Positions 43,341 through 51,441 are shown, counted from the stretch's first letter. The stretch: 64,000 nucleotides of DNA from Candidatus Thiodiazotropha sp. (ex Epidulcina cf. delphinae) (GCA_025656455.1 JAHXHS010000003.1:124001-188000), one strand, 5' to 3'. Notes: generated by a model not told the origin, from the letters alone. Numbers and translations: made by a program.

Positions 43341-44090
43341 TTAACTATTCCGCTGAAGGAGACGGCTTGCCCCCAGGCCCAGCAGGCCAAGTCCCATCAG
43401 GGCGACCACGGAGGGTTCAGGCACCTCGGATTCAGACACACTGTACGTATAGTTTACGAAGATATCGCCATGCCAGGCGTTGCGACTGTTTTTCAGATAA
43501 CAGCTGTCAAATCTGCCGCAACGGGTCAAGTCGGCCTTCAGGTTACGCACGAGCCTGAAATTCAGTGCATCGGAGCCGATGAAGTCGGCCAGGGTGAAAC
43601 TGCTGAGGTCGAGAGCCGCGTTGAAGGCGCCTGTATCCCTGTTGACGTCCCTGCATCGTTGGGTGTCTCTACAGTTGGAGCTGACCACCTCGTGGTTTCG
43701 CTCAACCGCCCTGTCGGGATCGATCATGCGCACCGCCTGATTACTGACCGACCTGCCTGCTCCGGAAGCCGTCCTGTTCCTCCAGCGAGTATCGTATGAG
43801 TGCACGGTCGAGGCCAATGACCAAGCGGATTCGAACCAAATATCGACATCGAGCAGGTTGCCCAGGGCGTTGTCGAAGCGTTCGAGCGACACAGCCTGCA
43901 CGTCTCTCATGGAAGCCAGATAGTTATTTCCATTCGGATCCTGTCCGGGGTTCCGGTCGTAGAGGGTATCGTACGAATCGAAACTGAAGGAAACCATGTC
44001 ACCGATGGTCATAATGGCGGCATTTGCCGGGGCGCCTGCAGAGCAGAGAGCCAGGAATCCCGCACTGATAAAGAATCTCTTGATGTACAT
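43341..44090 (-). CDS. PEP-CTERM sorting domain protein
   Basis: This 249-residue secreted protein has a signal peptide (MYIKRFFISAGFLALCSAGAPANA), a body of about 200 residues without recognisable domain, and the C-terminal tripartite sorting signal: VPEPS, a hydrophobic helix (VVALMGLGLLGLGA) and basic residues (RLLQR). PEP-CTERM proteins are processed by exosortase during export, usually in exopolysaccharide-producing Gram-negative bacteria. No exosortase is in the window, so one must lie elsewhere if the system works. Two Cys pairs (SSNCRDTQRC, RCGRFDSC) may form disulfides. Confidence 0.9.
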   Translation of the reverse strand: MYIKRFFISAGFLALCSAGAPANAAIMTIGDMVSFSFDSYDTLYDRNPGQDPNGNNYLASMRDVQAVSLERFDNALGNLLDVDIWFESAWSLASTVHSYDTRWRNRTASGAGRSVSNQAVRMIDPDRAVERNHEVVSSNCRDTQRCRDVNRDTGAFNAALDLSSFTLADFIGSDALNFRLVRNLKADLTRCGRFDSCYLKNSRNAWHGDIFVNYTYSVSESEVPEPSVVALMGLGLLGLGASRLLQRNS

Positions 44091-44121
44091 GGTTTACCCT
44101 TGAATGAATTGCGAGAGTATT

Positions 44122-44218
44122 AGGGCCTGTTAACACTAATTTGATAGCCACTGCCAAGACCCTGTTTTTGTCCAGCAAGGCACAACAGTGGCTATCAAAT
44201 TAGTGTTAACAGGCCCTG
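44122..44218. repeat. Palindromic element (copy N), reduced core
   Basis: The 31-bp arms (AGGGCCTGTTAACACTAATT... at 44122-44153 with 44187-44218) surround a short loop. Read on the minus strand, the loop has GTTG-TGCC-TTG...CTTG-GCA, a shortened version of the structured core. The left terminus also occurs at 4863. Confidence 0.75.
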
Positions 44219-44314
44219 GTTTTTTTACAACTTTCTGCACAGTATGTGCCATAATATATTAATTGCATAAAAAACAGATAGTTATAAACTTATGGCATAG
44301 TGGTATATTATCGA

Positions 44315-44465
44315 GTGTAAAGGGATTCGACAGTCTGGCGGTATGATATGAATACCAATAAGATCAATTGGTTAGTGCCTGATTCCTCTATCTGTGCGAA
44401 TCTTGTTCATATTTACCGGCTGTAAAAACCATACGGTCTGTAAGATATTTCAGAACTATCGAAGT
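44315..44465. repeat. Direct repeat copy 2
   Basis: This is the partner of 43140-43290, flanking the PEP-CTERM gene on its upstream side and running into the tsaB start region. Confidence 0.75.
44348..44425 (+). CDS. Possible 25-residue small ORF (copy 2)
   Basis: The frame starts MNTNKINWLVPDSS and ends VHIYRL. It is the counterpart of the ORF at 43173-43268, directly upstream of tsaB. It has a conserved start and frame but no strong ribosome-binding site. Confidence 0.28.
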   Translation: MNTNKINWLVPDSSICANLVHIYRL

Positions 44466-44474
44466 CGAGTTGGA

Positions 44475-45164
44475 ATGAAATTACTTGCCATAGAGACCGC
44501 CACCGAGGCTTGTTCCGCCGCCCTGCTGGTGGACGGAGAGATCAGTCTGCGCTATGAGATCAAGCCCCGTGGACACAGTGAGTTGATCCTGCAAATGATG
44601 GATGACCTGTTATGCGAGGCTGGATTGAAACTCCGGGGACTTGACGCCGTGGCCTTTGGACGAGGTCCGGGTTCATTTACCGGGGTGCGCATCGCCGCCG
44701 GGGTGGCGCAGGGCGTGGCGTTTGCCGCGGAACTGCCGGTTGTTCCGGTCTCTACCCTGGCCGCACTGGCGCAACGGGCCTATCGGGAGAAGGGTGAACC
44801 CAACCTGCTGCCGGCCTATGACGCCAGGATGGGAGAACTCTATTGGGCCGGCTACCGGATCGGTGAAAAGGCGTTGGTGGCGCCCGTCATTCCAGAACAG
44901 GTGGCCTCCGCGGGAGAGGTGAAGCTCCCATCTGAGGGGAAGTGGTACGGCGTGGGTTCGGGATGGGACGGCTATGGCGAACCCTTGGGTGAGCGCCTGA
45001 GGGATGCCTTGTTGGGCTATAAAGCGCAGATGTATTGTAGTGCGCGCGAAGTGGCTCAACTGGCGGCAGCGGATTTCGAGGCCGGCCTGGCCGTGGCGCC
45101 CGAGCGGGCGCTGCCGGTCTATCTGCGCAACCAGGTGGCGGAAAAGATGAAGACCGGTTATTAA
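44475..45164 (+). CDS. tsaB: tRNA threonylcarbamoyladenosine biosynthesis protein TsaB
   Basis: This 229-residue ASKHA-fold protein starts MKLLAIETATEACSAALLVDGE, has RGHSELILQMMDDLLCEAGL and FGRGPGSFTGVRIAAGVAQGVA, and the later PAYDARMGELYWAGY. TsaB is the scaffold partner of TsaD and TsaE that make t6A37 in ANN-decoding tRNAs. The ATG at 44475 after GAGTTGGA is chosen; an in-frame extension to 44394 has no family support. Its stop codon TAA lies inside the left end of the following palindromic element. Confidence 0.93.
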   Translation: MKLLAIETATEACSAALLVDGEISLRYEIKPRGHSELILQMMDDLLCEAGLKLRGLDAVAFGRGPGSFTGVRIAAGVAQGVAFAAELPVVPVSTLAALAQRAYREKGEPNLLPAYDARMGELYWAGYRIGEKALVAPVIPEQVASAGEVKLPSEGKWYGVGSGWDGYGEPLGERLRDALLGYKAQMYCSAREVAQLAAADFEAGLAVAPERALPVYLRNQVAEKMKTGY

Positions 45165-45323
45165 CCCGGCAATCAAATATGTCGTTCGTGTTCAGCCGTC
45201 GTGCGCCAGCCTACAGACTGCGTTATCAAAACTTACTGTAGGGGGGCTACAGCGGCGTTTTGATGTCTTGCTGTAGGCTGGCGCACGACGGCTGAACACG
45301 ACATATTTGGTTGCCGGGTTAAT
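45158..45323. repeat. Structured palindromic element (copy H) spanning two stop codons
   Basis: The ends TTATTAACCCGGCA (45158-45171) and TGCCGGGTTAA (45312-45322) enclose long arms (GTGTTCAGCCGTCGTGCGCC... paired with its complement to about 45303) and the 51-nt core at 45220-45270, with stem TCAAAA/TTTTGA and inner stem CTGTAG/CTACAG. The left end supplies the tsaB stop codon (45162-45164) and the right end supplies the slp stop codon (45319-45321, minus strand), so the element exactly fills the gap between two convergent genes. Confidence 0.88.
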
Positions 45324-45840
45324 GAAAGCTCACGCCAATGCCTACGCCGCTGTAGCTGCCTCCCCCCGAGCTTGCGCCGAAACCGAAACGGACCCGGGGC
45401 CTCAATCTGCGCTCGCTGCTTTTATCCCAGAGCACGACTTCATCGCAGAGCAAAACCGGAAATTTATAGTCAGCCTGGTTGACCCGTCCGGGGCGGATTT
45501 CACTTAGCCTGCCGGTGGCCGTCACTTCCCGTCCCACAGCATAGTCGGCCGCTTCCAGGTATCCCGATTGACGGGCGATGAAGCGTCCGCTGGATAAGGC
45601 TTGCGTATCGGGACGACCGTTGTCCTTGAGCGGGTAGGCGAGAATCTGAATCTCCGTCGTCTCGGCAAGGTTGACAGTCTTGATGATCACGCCTCCCCAC
45701 TGCAGAGGGGTTGGCTCAAGGACGGGTGTGCTGGAGACCGCTTCCTGTGGTGTGAGGCTGCGGTCGGCATCGCTGATCACCGATTGGCTGCTGCAGGCTT
45801 GCAGGAGTGGCAGGGAGAGCAGATAGATCAGCCAGCGCAT
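45319..45840 (-). CDS. Slp family outer-membrane lipoprotein
   Basis: From the ATG at 45840 (MRWLIYLLSLPLLQACSS) this is 173 residues, with lipobox LLQAC. The Slp core is WGGVIIKTVNLAETTEIQILAYPLKDNGRPDTQALSSGRFIARQSGYLEAADYAVGREVTATGRL. E. coli Slp is a starvation/acid-inducible outer-membrane lipoprotein; its biochemical role is not known. A Gly/Ser-rich tail (FGFGASSGGGSYSGVGIGVSFH) ends the protein. It lies eight bases downstream of a second Slp gene, so this is a tandem pair. Confidence 0.85.
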   Translation of the reverse strand: MRWLIYLLSLPLLQACSSQSVISDADRSLTPQEAVSSTPVLEPTPLQWGGVIIKTVNLAETTEIQILAYPLKDNGRPDTQALSSGRFIARQSGYLEAADYAVGREVTATGRLSEIRPGRVNQADYKFPVLLCDEVVLWDKSSERRLRPRVRFGFGASSGGGSYSGVGIGVSFH

Positions 45841-45848
45841 CAGTCGTA

Positions 45849-46397
45849 TTACCAATAGTAGTAGGGGTATCTTCGCCAGTAGGGGTAGTAGAAGGGATCG
45901 TAATAGGGGCCGTAGAAGGGATCGTAGTAGTAGGGGCGGTGATAGCGCTTTTCCCTGGGCCAGAGATAGTAGGCATCGACATCGACCAGGGGGTAGGGGT
46001 AGGGGTAGCTCCCCACCGGCTTTTCAACCACTTCCCTGATCTCTCCCTTGACAGTGATCTTTCGGTCTTTTGGGTAGTCCTCGGGTTCGAGAAAACCCTT
46101 GATGCGGGCGATAAAACGACCGCTGCTGCGGCTGTCGCTGAGGGGTTTGCCCGACGCATTCAACTTATGCGCAAGGATTTCGATATGGGTTTCATCCGTG
46201 AGATTCTCCACGGAAATAATATCGCCGCCCCAGCGTATCGCGGAATCGATGAAGCGGCCGTGGTCCTGTTGCACCTCGTCCACCCGGATATCCCCAGGGG
46301 GAGGCGTGCTGATGATGGCGGGGATTTTCGAGGCGCATCCGCTGAGCAGCAATGTGCCGGCTATTCCCAGTATTGTGAGTCTGTTGCGTCTGTTCAT
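45849..46397 (-). CDS. Slp family outer-membrane lipoprotein with Tyr/Pro-rich tail
   Basis: This 182-residue protein has a lipobox (LLLSGC) and Slp domain (IRWGGDIISVENLTDETHIEILAHKLNASGKPLSDSRSSGRFIARIKGFLEPEDY). The last 35 residues are almost entirely Tyr, Pro, Phe, Arg and Asp (RPYYYDPFYGPYYDPFYYPY and on). Such tails are frequent in Slp/YeaY-like proteins and probably form an extended surface segment. It is the first gene of the tandem slp pair. Confidence 0.87.
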   Translation of the reverse strand: MNRRNRLTILGIAGTLLLSGCASKIPAIISTPPPGDIRVDEVQQDHGRFIDSAIRWGGDIISVENLTDETHIEILAHKLNASGKPLSDSRSSGRFIARIKGFLEPEDYPKDRKITVKGEIREVVEKPVGSYPYPYPLVDVDAYYLWPREKRYHRPYYYDPFYGPYYDPFYYPYWRRYPYYYW

Positions 46398-46611
46398 GGC
46401 CCGATGACTTCTTTCCCGAGGCCCTTGACAGCCCCAAGGTCTTTGACTGTCCGGATTGGGTAAAATTCCCCGCCGGTTTTGGCTTTAGAAACCCGTAGGT
46501 CACGTTGCGCAGCTACGTGACACACCCCTCTTGAGTCAGGTAGCCGCTCCGCGTCAACCTGACCTACGACTGAACCCGACAATATCACTTTGAAAAAGTA
46601 CGAGCGGTCGG

Positions 46612-47622
46612 TTATTCGAGAATGCGCTCTTTTCGTGCTTCCTTTTGGTAATAATAGTCGTATTTACGATGCAGGTTGTTGGTGAAAGACCATGCCTCGT
46701 TATAGGAGAGTCCGCTCTTCTTGGGGATAATGACCTTGATGTAGAGATTGTTGTCCTGCTGTTTCAGGCGGGTGAGGTTCTGTTCCAGCCTGTTGCTTGA
46801 AATGGAAGTGAACGCAGGCTCACCGGGACCCTTGTAGTCAATACGGAATGTTTTACCTGATTTGGTGTAACGCACCTCCACCAGGGTCTTACCCCTGGCC
46901 GTGCGAGCGGGACGCAATAGTTTGTCGTACTGGATCTTCAGCTTGGAGTAGTCTTGCTGGATATCGATGAGTTTCTGATCGCTCTCCTGATTGCGCGCCA
47001 GGGCTGCGCTGAGTTCCTGATCCTTGCTGCGAAAGGAGAGTCGCAGCCGTTCCAGATCCTGCTGGGTGGTAGCCTGTTGCGCATTGGCCTGATCGAGATC
47101 GTCGGTGAGGCTTTCGATATTACGGTTGGCCTCGCTGATCAGGCCTTGTAGACGGGTGCCGTCCCGGGTCAGTCGCGCCACCTGGGTGTTGAGCAACTCG
47201 CGCTCCTGGCTCAGCCTGTTCACCTTGTTGTCGAGTTCATCCCGTTCCCGGCTGAGGTTGCTGATCTGGAAGCGCTGGCTGGAGATGGCTGCCTCCTGCT
47301 CTTCTGAGCGCTCGCGCATCTGCATCAGCCGCATGCGCAGCATGGTGAGTTCATGCTCCCGGGCGATCAGTCGCTCCTCAAGGGTCTCATTCTCCTCACC
47401 GGTGGTGCGGACCAGCTCCATGGCCTGCTGCTCTGCCTCCATGGTGGCGCGTAGCTGGCTTAGCAGTTCCATATTCCGCACCAGCAGGATCACCATCGCC
47501 AGCAGAAAGATCATCACGATCACGGTCATGATGTCGGTGAACGAGGGCCAGAAGCTGTCTTCGCCCTGACTGCCTCGCTGGTTGAGACGCAGATCGATGA
47601 AGCTATCGTCCATCAGGATCAC
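46612..47622 (-). CDS. MotB/TolR-like protein with long periplasmic coiled coil
   Basis: This 336-residue protein has one N-terminal membrane helix, SFTDIMTVIVMIFLLAMVILLV, with an Asp at the start, as in MotB/ExbD/ZorB proton-coupled stators. Residues of about 55-215 form a continuous coiled coil (heptad Leu/Glu/Arg/Gln). A C-terminal globular domain follows (about 225-336; VEVRYTKSGKTFRIDYKGPGEPAFTSISSNRLEQNL), which does not show the OmpA peptidoglycan-binding motif. The GTG start overlaps the stop of the upstream gene by four bases; an ATG three codons later is the alternative. It forms a two-gene stator unit with the 47619 gene. Confidence 0.8.
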   Translation of the reverse strand: MILMDDSFIDLRLNQRGSQGEDSFWPSFTDIMTVIVMIFLLAMVILLVRNMELLSQLRATMEAEQQAMELVRTTGEENETLEERLIAREHELTMLRMRLMQMRERSEEQEAAISSQRFQISNLSRERDELDNKVNRLSQERELLNTQVARLTRDGTRLQGLISEANRNIESLTDDLDQANAQQATTQQDLERLRLSFRSKDQELSAALARNQESDQKLIDIQQDYSKLKIQYDKLLRPARTARGKTLVEVRYTKSGKTFRIDYKGPGEPAFTSISSNRLEQNLTRLKQQDNNLYIKVIIPKKSGLSYNEAWSFTNNLHRKYDYYYQKEARKERILE

Positions 47623-48548
47623 TCATCCTCGTGCAGGCGGAAGCCCATCTTCAGCACATGTTTTATCTCGGCCATGTCGTTGTGCATGGTTTCGCTCTTC
47701 TCATCGTATCCCTGGAGGGCCTCCAGCATTCGCTGTTCCACGGTCTCGAAGGTCTGTTGCGACTGCCCCATCTGGTTGACCAGCTCCTGCAGGGAGCGCA
47801 CCAGGCCGGTGAATTCATAGAGGGCGCTATCGGTCTGTACCTGGAAGCGCGGGATCAGTTCATTGACCGTGACCTGTTCCACGGCGCTGATCAGATTGGT
47901 CTGTACGTCGCTCAGTTTGAGATGGAAATAGCCGAAGAAGATGAAACAGACAATCGCGGTGATGGTGGTGGAGAGGGCGGTGGACATGCCGTGAACCACC
48001 AGTCCCATACCGCCCACGTTGATCGAGGTGGCGAGCTGGTCAGAGGCCCCGATCAGGGCGATGGAGAGGGAGACGATGGTGCCGAAAACGCCGGTCAGGA
48101 TAAGGATGTTATTGATAAATTTGGGCAGGCTGTTGCGGGTGCTCTCATTGGCCACCAGGGTGGATGCCAGGGAGCCGTGGTTGATCGGGCAATTCGCCTT
48201 GTGCAGCCCCTGCATGGTGCGGTAGCGGTTGGCGATGATCGCCTTCTTATGGATGTGCTTCAAAGGGTCTTGCTCTCCCTCGCGCAGATTGCGCAGAAAG
48301 CGGATCAGGGCGTTCTCCTCCGTGGCATAGTGGAGGAAGATGGTGATCATGCGCAGGATGCCGATGCCGAACAGTCCGACAATGGTGCCGTTGATGATCA
48401 GGCCGGTGCTGGTCAGCTGATTGCGGAAATAGACTTGATTGATGAATTCGAATTTCCACACCATGAGCGCGGCAATCACGGCGGACAGGAGTATCATCCG
48501 GATCAGGATGTTGCGGCTGAAGTTTCGACGTAGCTGTATGCTTCCCAA
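47619..48548 (-). CDS. MotA/TolQ/ExbB family proton-channel protein
   Basis: This 309-residue protein has four hydrophobic segments (about 20-37, 47-68, 149-175 and 188-210) and the family core SLPKFINNILILTGVFGTIVSLSIALIGASDQL...GMGLVVHGMSTALSTTITAIVCFIFFG (Gly/Thr/Ser-lined helices 3-4). The cytoplasmic tail ends in a coiled coil (SQQTFETVEQRMLEALQGYDEKSETMHNDMAEIKHVL). The start is TTG at 48548 with GGGAG eight bases before it; the longer frame to 48629 overlaps the divergent gene and has no family match. With its MotB-like partner it should form an ion-driven rotary unit. Confidence 0.82.
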   Translation of the reverse strand: MGSIQLRRNFSRNILIRMILLSAVIAALMVWKFEFINQVYFRNQLTSTGLIINGTIVGLFGIGILRMITIFLHYATEENALIRFLRNLREGEQDPLKHIHKKAIIANRYRTMQGLHKANCPINHGSLASTLVANESTRNSLPKFINNILILTGVFGTIVSLSIALIGASDQLATSINVGGMGLVVHGMSTALSTTITAIVCFIFFGYFHLKLSDVQTNLISAVEQVTVNELIPRFQVQTDSALYEFTGLVRSLQELVNQMGQSQQTFETVEQRMLEALQGYDEKSETMHNDMAEIKHVLKMGFRLHEDE

Positions 48549-48604
48549 CGCTCTGCTCCCGACGAGATGATAATGATCGTTACAGTGTAACTCTGGTGCA
48601 CCAA

Positions 48605-49849
48605 ATGCAACAAGAAAGATTGACGGCACACTATCGCAAACATCTCGTGGATATTTTTCAGGCTGCCCTGGTCAGGGTGGAGGGGCGAAACGCGGTGTCG
48701 GACTGGCTGATGCGTCACCCTCTGTCCGGGCCGGTGGAGCTGATTGCGATCGGCAAGGCGGCTCAGTCGATGGCGTGCGGGGCTCATGACCGTTTGGGCG
48801 GTCGTATCGAGCGGGCTTTGATCATCTCCAAGACCGGACATGTGGATTTCCTCTTTTGCCGTCGGCACGGATGGGAGGCCCTCGAGTCGGCCCATCCGCT
48901 TCCGGACCGAATGAGTCTCCAAGCGGGGCGGCGACTTCTGGGGTTTGTTTCGGAGAGAGCCGATCGGCCGCTGTTGTTTCTCATCTCTGGCGGTGCATCG
49001 AGTCTTGTCGAGGCGCCGGTCGAAGGTGTCGATCTCTCTTTCCTGATCCGAGCCAACGACTGGTTGCTTGGCAGTGGTTTTGACATAACGCAGATGAATG
49101 GCGTGCGCAAGGCGCTTTCGCGGATCAAGGGGGGTGGACTGCTGCAGTGGTTGGGTGAGCGCCAGATTCGCGTGCTTGCGATATCGGATGTGCCTGGGGA
49201 TCTTCCCAGGGTGATCGGTTCCGGGTTGTTGACGCCCGAACCCGACCTGCCGCGGCAACTCGCCTCGCTTGCCCTGCCGCCCTGGTTGGATGAGCGGCTC
49301 AGTGAAGGGTTGCGGCAACGGGCCGGAGTGGATCGCAGCCCACCCGCGGTCGAGATTGTCGCCACCCTGAAAAACGCCATGGAAGCAGCGGCGCAAAGGG
49401 CGGGGGAGCTGGGGTTTCCGGTTTGCCTGCAGCGGGATAGACTGCAGGGGGATGCGGCAGTTACCGGGCAGCGATTGGCCAGGTCCTTGTTGCACGGGCC
49501 CTCCGGTGTCGTGATCTGGGGTGGAGAGACCCAGGTGAAGCTACCCCCCGATCCGGGGCAGGGAGGACGCAATCAGCATCTCGCGCTGGCGGCGGCCAGG
49601 GAACTGGCCGGCTCCCCCGACTGCTATCTGCTGGCAGCGGGCACCGACGGTACGGATGGACCGACGGAGGATGCCGGCGCCCTGGTTGATGGTGGCACGA
49701 TCGCACGGGCGGAATTGGAAGGGTTCGAGGCGGATCGGAGTCTGGCGGCCGCTGACGCCGGGAGGTTGCTCGAAGCCAGTGGGGATCTGATCACCACCGG
49801 GCCTACGGGCACCAACGTGATGGATCTGGTGATTGGATTGCGGAGATGA
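48605..49849 (+). CDS. Glycerate 2-kinase (MOFRL/GckA type)
   Basis: This protein of about 414 residues has the DUF4147/GckA N-terminal domain (LIAIGKAAQSMACGAHDRLG, ESAHPLPDRMSLQAGRRLLGF, LISGGASSLVEAPVEGVDL, MNGVRKALSRIKGGGL) and the C-terminal MOFRL domain (WGGETQVKLPPDPGQGGRNQHLALAAARELAG, AAGTDGTDGPTEDAGALVD). It phosphorylates D-glycerate to 2-phosphoglycerate, linking glyoxylate or serine metabolism, or photorespiratory-type glycolate salvage, to glycolysis. A GTG three codons upstream is an alternative start. It is divergent from the motor pair, with about 55 bp between the two starts. Confidence 0.92.
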   Translation: MQQERLTAHYRKHLVDIFQAALVRVEGRNAVSDWLMRHPLSGPVELIAIGKAAQSMACGAHDRLGGRIERALIISKTGHVDFLFCRRHGWEALESAHPLPDRMSLQAGRRLLGFVSERADRPLLFLISGGASSLVEAPVEGVDLSFLIRANDWLLGSGFDITQMNGVRKALSRIKGGGLLQWLGERQIRVLAISDVPGDLPRVIGSGLLTPEPDLPRQLASLALPPWLDERLSEGLRQRAGVDRSPPAVEIVATLKNAMEAAAQRAGELGFPVCLQRDRLQGDAAVTGQRLARSLLHGPSGVVIWGGETQVKLPPDPGQGGRNQHLALAAARELAGSPDCYLLAAGTDGTDGPTEDAGALVDGGTIARAELEGFEADRSLAAADAGRLLEASGDLITTGPTGTNVMDLVIGLRR

Positions 49850-49850
49850 T

Positions 49851-50663
49851 ATGAGCTTACAGCCGAGTCTTTATCAGGCGGCCAGGACCTGCCTGCTATC
49901 CGATTCAGTGGATGACAAACTGGACCTCACCGACCGGACCGCGACAGCCTGGGAGAGGGGTGAGCTTGCACTCAGTGGTTGGACGGTGGCCGAGTCAATC
50001 ACCCAGGCCGGGCGTCCGCGGTCTCCTGAGCTGGTCCACCCCAGCCGACTGCCGCGGCGAAGGCTTGGCAGCGAGAGGGGGCGGCTGGCCCTGATCCATG
50101 CCATCGCCCATATCGAATTCAATGCCATCAACCTGGCATGGGACGCGGTACAGCGCTTCCCCGACCTGCCGCAGGCGTTCTACAACGACTGGGTCCAGGT
50201 GGCCCGGGAAGAGGTCTGCCACTTCCGCTTATTGCGACAGCGATTGCGCGACGGCGGGGTCGATTATGGGGACTTTCCCGGACATAACGGTCTGTGGGAA
50301 ATGGCCCTGCGCACCGCCCACGATCCCTTGATCAGGATGGCGTTGGTGCCGCGGATGCTGGAGGCCCGTGGATTGGATGTGACGCCGGGCATCATGCGAC
50401 GCTTTGAGGCCATCGGTGACCTTGAGACAGTCAGAGCCCTGCGGATTATTCTGCGCGAAGAGGTGGGCCATGTGCAGTTCGGCAGTCGCTGGTACGCCTA
50501 TCTTTGCCGGCAACGGGGATTGGAGCCCGAAGAGACCTATTTCGAGCTGTTGCACGATTTCCTGAACGGTGAGATTCGTTGTCCCCTGCACCATCAGGCA
50601 CGCAGGGAAGCGGGCTTCAGCGAACAGGAGCTGCAGCGTCTGGAGGCGTTATGCGCTCAATAG
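49851..50663 (+). CDS. DUF455 ferritin-like protein
   Basis: This 270-residue protein belongs to the DUF455 family: RLALIHAIAHIEFNAINLAWDAVQRF, FYNDWVQVAREEVCHFRLLRQRL, GHNGLWEMALRTAHDPLIRMALVPRMLEARGLDVTPG and ILREEVGHVQFGSRWY. The repeated EExxH/HIE blocks form a di-iron ferritin-like four-helix site. Some members are linked to tRNA modification-like hydroxylation, but the reaction here is unproven. GGAGATG precedes the ATG, which follows the glycerate kinase stop directly. Confidence 0.9.
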   Translation: MSLQPSLYQAARTCLLSDSVDDKLDLTDRTATAWERGELALSGWTVAESITQAGRPRSPELVHPSRLPRRRLGSERGRLALIHAIAHIEFNAINLAWDAVQRFPDLPQAFYNDWVQVAREEVCHFRLLRQRLRDGGVDYGDFPGHNGLWEMALRTAHDPLIRMALVPRMLEARGLDVTPGIMRRFEAIGDLETVRALRIILREEVGHVQFGSRWYAYLCRQRGLEPEETYFELLHDFLNGEIRCPLHHQARREAGFSEQELQRLEALCAQ

Positions 50664-51379
50664 TGACCAAGCAAGCCTCAAGCCGGGTGATGTCACTGAT
50701 ATTGCTGTTGCCTGGTTTCGCGGCCGTGGCTGGTGATCAGCAGGCCGATCTGTTGGTATATCGGGTTGAGGAAGCGGGTAGTGAACCCTACCTCAGCAGG
50801 ATTTTGGTCACACCCGGATTTCTCCGCATGGACCAGGATAATGAAAACGGAGGATTCATCCTCTACGACCGAGAGGCGCAAATCATCTACAGCGTCGATC
50901 CCGATGAGCGCTCCATCCTGGTCATTGAGCCTGAGCGCGGGCAACGCCGACTTCCCGAGGAGATGAAATTGTCAATCGAAAAGCTGAGTGACATCGATGC
51001 CCCCGCGGTCAGCGGCAGTAAACCGGAACACTGGCGCATGACGGTGAATGGAACAACCTGTCAGCAGACTGTCGTGGCGCCAGGCCTGATGCCGCAGGGC
51101 GTGGCGGCATACCGGGACTATCTGGATCTTCTGGCTTACCAGCATGTAACGAGCCTGGCGGCTATCCCGGCTGAGTACCGGGATGGCTGTGACGATGCCA
51201 TCCATGTCTTTGCCCCCTCGGCGCTGTTGGAGAAAGGATTGCCGCTACGTACCTGGGATGCAAACGGAAACCAACAGACGCTGATCGATTTTTCAGCCGA
51301 CCGGGCGGTCTCATCGGATCGATTCAAGCTACCCGCGGATTACCGGCAGGTGCCTATGTCGAGCACACCGACAGAGTGA
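50651..51379 (+). CDS. Exported hypothetical protein
   Basis: From the ATG at 50651 this is 242 residues, with signal peptide SLILLLPGFAAVAG and a mature domain: DLLVYRVEEAGSEPYLSRILVTPGFLRMDQDNENGGFILYDREAQIIYSVDPDERSILVIEP. This resembles the DUF4412-like family, in which a periplasmic beta-sheet protein carries the 'reported as Fe/heme-free' LolA-like topology; I cannot assign a function. It overlaps the DUF455 stop by 13 bases, so it belongs to the glycerate kinase-DUF455 transcription unit. Confidence 0.75.
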   Translation: MRSIVTKQASSRVMSLILLLPGFAAVAGDQQADLLVYRVEEAGSEPYLSRILVTPGFLRMDQDNENGGFILYDREAQIIYSVDPDERSILVIEPERGQRRLPEEMKLSIEKLSDIDAPAVSGSKPEHWRMTVNGTTCQQTVVAPGLMPQGVAAYRDYLDLLAYQHVTSLAAIPAEYRDGCDDAIHVFAPSALLEKGLPLRTWDANGNQQTLIDFSADRAVSSDRFKLPADYRQVPMSSTPTE

Positions 51380-51386
51380 ACGCCGC

Positions 51387-51441
51387 TCAGCGCTTGCCAT
51401 TGGGCGGTCGCAGTAGATTGGGTGTGAGAAATGCGGGCTAG
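51387..51441. repeat. Repeat shared with 22360-22468
   Basis: GCTCAGCGCTTGCCATTGGG, then CAGTAGATTGGGTGTGAGAA and ATGCGGGCTAG. It matches the minus strand of 22360-22450 and ends with the ATGCGGGCTAG terminus seen at the stop codon of the 54501 cytochrome gene. Confidence 0.55.

Noticed and set aside
47631..48533. 300-codon open frame on the plus strand across the MotA-like gene
   Set aside because: Antisense shadow of the proton-channel gene; composition rich in Gly/Asp/His without domain pattern.
46612..48548. Zorya-type phage defence system
   Set aside because: Only a ZorA/ZorB-like pair is present; no zorC, zorD or zorE gene lies nearby and the B protein lacks the expected OmpA domain. 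Kept as an unassigned motor pair instead.
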